A DNA stretch of 64,000 bases from Plantibacter flavus (GTDB taxonomy: Bacteria > Actinomycetota > Actinomycetes > Actinomycetales > Microbacteriaceae): the NCBI RefSeq assembly GCF_900177615.1, contig NZ_FXAP01000003.1, forward strand, positions 124,001 through 188,000, given 5' to 3'. The position numbers and the translations under genes were made by a program. Shown piece after piece: positions 59,331-64,000 of this stretch; within the stretch, counting starts at the first letter, position 1; each line of letters starts with the position of its first letter. The notes below the pieces were generated by a model. The model ran no database searches, was not told the origin of the DNA, and was given only the letters and a program-made list of their open reading frames with translations.

Positions 59331-60259
59331 GGTCGGGCACCGTTCGGGACGACGCCGGTCGCCTGACCCGGGTGGGCCTGCGGCGGGTACGGCTGCGCAG
59401 CGGGCTGGGGGTACGGCTGCGCAGCGGGCTGGGCGTACGGCTGCTGCGGGAACGGCTGCCCGGCGTGCTGCTGCTGGTACGGGAGCTGCTGCGGCGGGAA
59501 CGGCGGCTGCACCTGCTGCGGCACGGGTGCCTGCCCGGTCGCGACCTGCTGCGGCGGGGTCGGCGCGCCGACCCCGCCCGGCTGCCCGACGATCCGACCG
59601 TCGGCCAGGCGGATGGTCCGGGAGCACCGCGCGGCAACCGTCTCGTCGTGCGTCACGAGGACGAGCGTGCGTCCCTGCCCGGTCGTCGCATGGAGCAGGG
59701 CTCCCATGACGTCGGCCGAGGTCCGGGAGTCGAGCGCGCCGGTCGGCTCGTCGGCGAAGACGATGGGGGCGCCGGTGACCTGGGCGCGGGCGATCGCGAC
59801 GCGCTGCGCCTGACCGCCGCTCAGTTCGCCGATCCGACGGGTCTCCATGCCGGCCAGTCCCAGGGCAGCGAGCCATGCTGCCGCGCTCGTCTCAGCGGCG
59901 ATGCGCGGTGTCCCGCCGAGCATCAGCGCGATGGCGACGTTCTCGACGGCGGTCAGCTCGGGGATGAGCAGGCCCTGCTGGAAGACGAAGCCGAAGGACT
60001 CGCGCCGCAGCTGCGAGCGGTGCCGTTCGTCGAGCTGGTCGACGCGGACGACGCCCGTCGGGGTGCTGAAGGCGATCGAGCCGGTGTCTGGGGTGACGAT
60101 CCCGGCGAGCGCATGCATGAGCGTGGTCTTGCCGGAGCCGGAGGCACCCATGATGGCGACCGACTCACCGGGGAGGATGTCGAGGTCGACGCCGGCGAGG
60201 GCGACGGTCGGCCCGTACTGTTTCGTGAGTCCGCGAGCGGAGAGGATCGAAGTGTTCAT
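59327..60259 (-). CDS. ABC transporter ATP-binding protein with Pro/Gln-rich C-terminal tail
   Basis: The 310-residue protein has a normal ATPase domain to about residue 228: Walker A GASGSGKTT, signature [14 protein letters not shown], Walker B IVFADEPTGALDS and switch His in LVTHDETVA. The last 80 residues are a disordered repeat of Pro, Gln, Ala and Tyr (QPYAQPAAQPYPQPAAQ). Such tails are rare on exporter ATPases. The domain belongs to the LolD/MacB branch and the gene is coupled to the permease by GTGA. Confidence 0.9.
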   Translation of the reverse strand: MNTSILSARGLTKQYGPTVALAGVDLDILPGESVAIMGASGSGKTTLMHALAGIVTPDTGSIAFSTPTGVVRVDQLDERHRSQLRRESFGFVFQQGLLIPELTAVENVAIALMLGGTPRIAAETSAAAWLAALGLAGMETRRIGELSGGQAQRVAIARAQVTGAPIVFADEPTGALDSRTSADVMGALLHATTGQGRTLVLVTHDETVAARCSRTIRLADGRIVGQPGGVGAPTPPQQVATGQAPVPQQVQPPFPPQQLPYQQQHAGQPFPQQPYAQPAAQPYPQPAAQPYPPQAHPGQATGVVPNGARP

Positions 60260-60361
60260 GCTTCCATCGTCGGCGGCGGGTGTCGCTCTTCGCGTCGGCC
60301 GGGCGATGCAAGCTCCGCCGTGCGGGTCATCCGCGAGGTGGACCCGGCGTGGACCTCGCGG

Positions 60362-60676
60362 TCAGTTGCCGCGGCGGCGGTACTGGGCGAAGACCGCCGC
60401 GTCGGCCGCCCAGCCCGCGCCGAGGAACCGGAGGCCTGTTCCGGCGTCGGTCCCGTCGGCTCCGGCAGCGGGTGCCTGCGTCGGCTCGACCGAGGCGGTG
60501 AGGTCGACCCCGGCAGCGCCGGCGGCGACGTGTGCCGTAGCGCTGACGCGCTCGGCGACCACTCCCTGTTCCGCGGCCTCGTCGCGCCGGCTCGGCATCG
60601 GCTCCGTCAGCGGGACCGCCCGCAGTGGTGCGGTGATCCGGGTGTGGGCGGCGTGCGAGCGGGTGATCGATGACAT
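60362..60676 (-). CDS. Hypothetical small protein upstream of the ABC exporter
   Basis: This possible 104-residue protein begins MSSITRSHAAHTRITAPLR and ends AAVFAQYRRRGN. It is Ala- and Glu-rich with no membrane helix or known motif. AGGA lies about nine bases before the ATG at 60676. It sits 102 bp ahead of the ATPase gene on the same strand. GC-rich DNA gives many spurious frames, so it may not be real. Confidence 0.4.
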   Translation of the reverse strand: MSSITRSHAAHTRITAPLRAVPLTEPMPSRRDEAAEQGVVAERVSATAHVAAGAAGVDLTASVEPTQAPAAGADGTDAGTGLRFLGAGWAADAAVFAQYRRRGN

Positions 60677-60791
60677 GTTCCCATCGTCCTGAACCCGAGC
60701 ATCCGGCACATCCCGCAGTCGGGTGATCCTCCGGGCCCCGGCCTCATCCTCCGGTACCACGACAGCCGTCGGACAAACGGGCGGTGGGCAA

Positions 60792-60804
60792 TACGCTTGC
60801 GACA
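60792..60804 (+). promoter_or_regulatory. Possible leaderless promoter of the AI-2E family gene
   Basis: TACGCT (60792-60797) lies six bases before the ATG at 60804 and no ribosome site precedes that ATG. Transcription would then start at or near the A of the start codon. Confidence 0.35.
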
Positions 60805-61958
60805 TGACGAGTGCACCCCATCGCCACCAGCCGCTGCGTCCGGCGGCACGTCAGCAGCGGGTCCGGTTCCGCGCCCATCGCCCGGCCGAGGTGACGACCA
60901 CCGTCAGGGCGACGCTCCAGCGCCCCTTCGCGATCGGCTTCGTCGGAGCACTCGGTGCCCTCGCGGCCATCCTGCTCATCCTCACCCTCGGCTCGCTGTC
61001 GACCATCCTCGTCTCCATCGCGGTCGGCCTCTTCATCGCGCTCGGCCTCGACCCGGTCGTCGTCCGGCTCGAGGCACGCGGCATCAAGCGCCCGTTCGCG
61101 ATCGCGATCGTCTTCGCCGTCTTCGCCGTCCTGCTCGCGCTCCTCCTGGCCCTCGTCATCCCCGTCGTCACCCGGCAGGCCGTCGAGCTCGTGAGCAACG
61201 CCCCGACCTTCCTCACCGGCATCCAGGACCAGGAGTGGTTCCGGTCCCTCAGCGACTACCTCGGTCCAGGCGTCGACCTCCAGGGCGCGCTCGACTGGCT
61301 CTACGGGGTGGCCGCCGACCCGAAGACGTGGGTCGTCCTGGCCGGCGGTGCCCTCAACCTCGGCGTCGGCATCGCGAACGGCTTCTTCGGCGGCTTCATC
61401 GCCCTCGTCCTCGCGCTCTACTTCCTCGCGTCCATGCAGGCGATGAAGAACGCCTTCTACTCCCTCGTGCCCCGTCGCTCCCGGCCGCGCGTCGTGTCGA
61501 TCACCGACCAGATCACCGCCTCGATCGGCGGATACGTGAGCGGCATGGTGGTGCTGGCCGGGATCAACGCCGTCCTCGGGCTCATCATGATGCTCATCGT
61601 CGGGGTGCCGTACGCCGGGATCCTCGCCGTCGTCATCTTCTTCGTGACGCTCATCCCGCTCGTCGGCTCGATCATCGCGACCGTCGTCGTCGCGACCGTC
61701 GGGCTGTTCGACTCACCGACGACGGCACTCATCGTCATCGTCTACTACCTGGTCTACATGCAGATCGAGTCGTACGTGCTGACCCCGCGGGTCATGAACA
61801 AGGCGGTCTCGGTGCCCGGCGCCCTCGTCGTCATCGGCGCGATGGTCGGCGGTTCGCTCATCGGGCTACTCGGCGCCCTCGTCTCCATCCCCGTGACGGC
61901 GTCGATCCTGCTGATCATCAAGCAGGTCGTGGTGCCACGGCAGAACGCGAAGGCGTAG
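60804..61958 (+). CDS. AI-2E (TqsA/PerM) family membrane protein
   Basis: The 384-residue protein has about eight transmembrane segments in the pattern of the family. LVSIAVGLFIALGLDPVVVRLEARGIKR, LDWLYGVAADPKTW in the cytosolic helical insert and ITFFVTLIPLVGSI-like IFFVTLIPLVGSIIATV are seen. YVLTPRVMNKAVSVPGALVVIGAMVGGSLIGLLGALVSIP closes the core. Members are autoinducer-2 exporters or Na+/H+ antiporters; which one cannot be told. The first 40 residues are hydrophilic. Confidence 0.9.
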   Translation: MTSAPHRHQPLRPAARQQRVRFRAHRPAEVTTTVRATLQRPFAIGFVGALGALAAILLILTLGSLSTILVSIAVGLFIALGLDPVVVRLEARGIKRPFAIAIVFAVFAVLLALLLALVIPVVTRQAVELVSNAPTFLTGIQDQEWFRSLSDYLGPGVDLQGALDWLYGVAADPKTWVVLAGGALNLGVGIANGFFGGFIALVLALYFLASMQAMKNAFYSLVPRRSRPRVVSITDQITASIGGYVSGMVVLAGINAVLGLIMMLIVGVPYAGILAVVIFFVTLIPLVGSIIATVVVATVGLFDSPTTALIVIVYYLVYMQIESYVLTPRVMNKAVSVPGALVVIGAMVGGSLIGLLGALVSIPVTASILLIIKQVVVPRQNAKA

Positions 61959-62021
61959 CCCTTCGACAAGCTCAGGGACCGGTGGCGGGCTCAGGGACCG
62001 GTGGCGGGCTCAGGGACCGGT
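61959..62021. repeat. CTTGTCGAAG repeat with 19 bp tandem extension
   Basis: CCCTTCGACAAGCTCAGGG begins at 61959. The segment GGCGGGCTCAGGGACCGGT is then repeated head to tail (61984-62002 and 62003-62021), an expansion of the repeat's own end. It separates two convergent genes. Confidence 0.85.
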
Positions 62022-62023
62022 GC

Positions 62024-63121
62024 TCAGGCCGTCTGCACAGGGACCGGGCGACCGGCGAAGCGGATGCGGACGGACTCCTCCGCCTCCAGCCGTTCCGTCG
62101 CACCGTGCTGCACCGCGACCAGCGTGCCGTCCGGCAGCTCGACGGTCGTGCGACGCACCGGGCCGAGGAAGCTGGACGTGAGCACGACCGCAGCGGACCC
62201 GACCGCGGGCTCCGTCGCGTCGGTGAACACGACGTCCTCAGGCCGGACGAGCGCGACGACGGCCCCGTCCCCCGGCTGCTCGCCGATCACCGGCAGCACC
62301 TGCCCGAGCACCTCGACCCCGCCGGGCACGAGCTCCCCCGCGATCCGGTTGCTCAGGCCGATGAACTCCGCGACGAACGGCGACGACGGCCGCGAGTAGA
62401 GCTCCTCCGGTGTGCCGATCTGCTCGATGACGCCGGCGCGCATGACGGCGACCCGGTCTGCGACGGCGAGCGCCTCCTCCTGGTCGTGCGTCACGAAGAG
62501 GGTCGTGATCTGCAGCTCCGACTGGATCCGACGGATCTCGTCGCGCAACTGGACGCGCACCTTGGCGTCGAGGGCGCTGAGCGGCTCGTCGAGGAGGAGG
62601 ACCCGAGGACGCGTGACCAACGCCCGGGCGAGGGCGACGCGCTGCTGCTGCCCACCCGACAGCTGGTGGGCGTAGCGGGCGGCGAGGTGGCCGAGGCCGA
62701 CGAGGTCGAGACTCTCGGCGGCACGCGTCCGTCGCTCGGCCGCGGGCACCTTCCGCATGCGCAGGCCGAACTCGACGTTCTCGAGCACCGTGAGGTGCGG
62801 GAACAGCGAGTACGACTGGAACACCATGCCGATGTCGCGCTTGTTCGTCGGCACGGACACGACGTCGACCCCGTCGATGAGCACACTCCCCGAGGTGATG
62901 TCCTCGAGTCCCGCCAGGCTGCGGAGCGCGGTCGTCTTCCCGCACCCCGACGGCCCCAGCAGCGCGACGAACTCGCCGGGCGCGAGGTCGAGGCTCACGC
63001 CGTCGAGGGCGCGGGCACCCGAGCCGTAGTCCTTCACGACGCGATCGAACCGCACCGCTGCGCCGGCCGGGCGTCCGTCTCCAGGCGTCGCTGCGGGTGC
63101 CGACTGGTCGATGGTGGTCAT
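62024..63121 (-). CDS. PotA-like ABC transporter ATP-binding protein
   Basis: The 365-residue ATPase has Walker A GPSGCGKTT, FQSYSLFPHLTVLENV, the signature [15 protein letters not shown], Walker B VLLLDEPLSALDAKVR and a C-terminal TOBE domain (about residues 290-365). The class imports polyamines, iron(III), thiamine or phosphonates. It is coupled by ATGA to a PotC-type permease. The binding-protein gene would lie outside the window. Confidence 0.9.
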   Translation of the reverse strand: MTTIDQSAPAATPGDGRPAGAAVRFDRVVKDYGSGARALDGVSLDLAPGEFVALLGPSGCGKTTALRSLAGLEDITSGSVLIDGVDVVSVPTNKRDIGMVFQSYSLFPHLTVLENVEFGLRMRKVPAAERRTRAAESLDLVGLGHLAARYAHQLSGGQQQRVALARALVTRPRVLLLDEPLSALDAKVRVQLRDEIRRIQSELQITTLFVTHDQEEALAVADRVAVMRAGVIEQIGTPEELYSRPSSPFVAEFIGLSNRIAGELVPGGVEVLGQVLPVIGEQPGDGAVVALVRPEDVVFTDATEPAVGSAAVVLTSSFLGPVRRTTVELPDGTLVAVQHGATERLEAEESVRIRFAGRPVPVQTA

Positions 63122-63930
63122 GGTGTCTCCCTGATGCGTCGGATCGATCCGACGCGGCCGATGATGAACAGCAGGACGAAGGCGAAGGCGAGCGCCAATA
63201 GCGCGAAGGCCACCGCCACGAAGGGGTCGCTCTTCGACACCTGCACGAGCGAGGTCTGCAGCGTGTTGCGTCCGAGGAGCGAGGCGATCGTGTACTCACC
63301 GAGGACGACGGCGACCGAGATGACCGACGCCGTCAGCACGCCGCGACGCAGATTGGGCAGCAGGACGCGGACGAGGACGGTCCCCCAGCCGGCGCCGAGC
63401 GTGCGCGCGGCCTCGGCGAGGGTGCCGACGTCGACCGACTGCAGGTTCGCCGCGATCGCCCGGTAGGCGTACGGCAGCACCGTGATCCCGTAGGCGAACG
63501 CGAGCGTCCACGGCGCACTGCCGAGGAGCCTGGCCACGACCGAGTAGACCGGCGCGAGTCCGACGACGAGCACGATGGCCGGGACGGTGATCGGGATGAT
63601 GCAGACGAACTCGAGGACGCGCTGCAGCTTCGGGAAGCGGAGCTTGACGAGGATCATCGTCGGTAGCAGGAGCACCACGACGATCAGCACGGTCACCGCG
63701 GCGAGCACGACGGAGTTGCCGATGCCCTGGAAGAGCACCCGGTACTTCCGCGAGTTCTCCGGGTCGAGGATCGCGGCCCAGTGCCCGAGGTCGTGGCCGC
63801 CGTCGATCCCGGCGCGCAGGGTGAACTCGACCATCGACAGGATCGGGACGGCGAACACGACCGCGACGACGACGAGGATGATGCGGCTCGTGAGCTTCGA
63901 CGGCGTGGCCGAGTCGCGGACGGCGCTCAT
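63118..63930 (-). CDS. PotC-like ABC transporter permease
   Basis: The 270-residue protein has six transmembrane segments starting IILVVVAVVFAVPILSMVEF. The EAA loop is LAEAARTLGAGWGTVLVRVLLP. The start is the ATG at 63930, because it overlaps the upstream gene's TGA (ATGA); an ATG nine bases upstream is less likely. It is the second permease of a PotABC-type importer. Confidence 0.9.
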   Translation of the reverse strand: MSAVRDSATPSKLTSRIILVVVAVVFAVPILSMVEFTLRAGIDGGHDLGHWAAILDPENSRKYRVLFQGIGNSVVLAAVTVLIVVVLLLPTMILVKLRFPKLQRVLEFVCIIPITVPAIVLVVGLAPVYSVVARLLGSAPWTLAFAYGITVLPYAYRAIAANLQSVDVGTLAEAARTLGAGWGTVLVRVLLPNLRRGVLTASVISVAVVLGEYTIASLLGRNTLQTSLVQVSKSDPFVAVAFALLALAFAFVLLFIIGRVGSIRRIRETP

Positions 63931-64000
63931 CGCTGCCACCGTTCCGTCCGCGCCTGCAGGGCGGAGTAGGCCGTCATCATGACGACCATCACGACGATCA
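63927..64000 (-). CDS. PotB-like ABC transporter permease, C-terminal end
   Basis: Only the last 24 codons are present. They read IVVMVVMMTAYSALQARTERW and end QR, the end of a final membrane helix with a basic tail. The stop overlaps the next start, as expected for a PotB-PotC pair. The rest lies beyond the right edge. Confidence 0.7.
   Translation of the reverse strand, partial: IVVMVVMMTAYSALQARTERWQR

Noticed and set aside
59331-59876. N-terminal extension of the FtsX-type permease frame
   Set aside because: It reads the ATPase gene in another frame and gives an Arg/Ala/Pro-rich sequence without helices; the GTGA overlap at 59330 is preferred.
1-64000. tRNA, rRNA, prophage or integrative element
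   Set aside because: No cloverleaf, rRNA-like stretch, integrase, capsid or portal gene was recognised on either strand.

Overview
The window is 64 kb of very GC-rich chromosome with dense, short-spaced genes, many GTG starts and ATGA/GTGA start-stop overlaps. Gene content points to an actinobacterium of the Microbacteriaceae type (Plantibacter/Curtobacterium-like is my guess, not proven): an N-terminal rhomboid-like DUF2156 protein, an actinobacterial putrescine oxidase, an Asp23/DUF2273/DUF6286/AmaP stress cluster, an AztABCD zinc importer, and scattered copies of the CCTGAGCTTGTCGAAGGG repeat. No rRNA, tRNA, phage, integrase, transposase or CRISPR array is visible. It reads as a core chromosome with accessory catabolic and transport islands.

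Layout. 1-10.1 kb: a partial membrane lysyltransferase-like gene, then a putrescine/GABA block: PucR regulator (-) divergent from gabT, gabD, putrescine oxidase, a tandem universal stress protein and an APC permease. Putrescine would be oxidised to 4-aminobutanal, converted to GABA and then, via GabT and GabD, to succinate. 10.2-11.2 kb: purS-purQ. 11.3-17.7 kb: a FadR-type regulator followed by a threonate-dehydrogenase-like enzyme, an MHS permease, a two-subunit transketolase and a DUF1537 acid-sugar kinase. This looks like a self-contained sugar-acid pathway in which the usual aldolase/decarboxylase is replaced by a split transketolase, with matching operators at both promoters. It is the best candidate for an undescribed system. 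17.7-19.1 kb: a QorR/QorB-like pair. 19.3-23.7 kb: amidohydrolase plus a polar amino acid ABC importer. 23.7-26.4 kb: the Asp23 envelope-stress cluster (-). 26.6-29.0 kb: purL, about 15.4 kb away from purSQ.

29-38 kb: a possible stand-alone FCD protein, a GntR regulator, pnuC, a MacAB-like exporter preceded by a coupled 27-codon ORF, and a small type VII-like module (EspC-like protein, WXG/DUF1023 hydrolase, two tandem lipoproteins, the second with a nonsense codon). 38-45 kb: a TetR regulator with three regularly spaced operators, an MMPL exporter with a degenerate ABC-like tail and an in-frame repeat insertion, and a YhgE/Pip membrane protein. 45-51 kb: a CUT1 sugar ABC importer linked to a class V aminotransferase and a divergent FadR regulator. 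51-57.9 kb: SDR, chorismate mutase and the Zur-boxed aztA/aztB-aztD1-aztC-aztD2 zinc system. 57.9-64 kb: an FtsX-type ABC exporter with a Pro/Gln-rich ATPase tail, an AI-2E family membrane protein, and the 3' part of a PotABC-like importer.

Three separate non-coding repeat families occur: the CTTGTCGAAG family (with an associated 18-20 bp tandem array), nested TCGCCCA/TGGGCGA hairpins at 3' ends of genes, and a roughly 126-166 bp element bounded by CCAGCGCGGTGCGCTGA inverted repeats.
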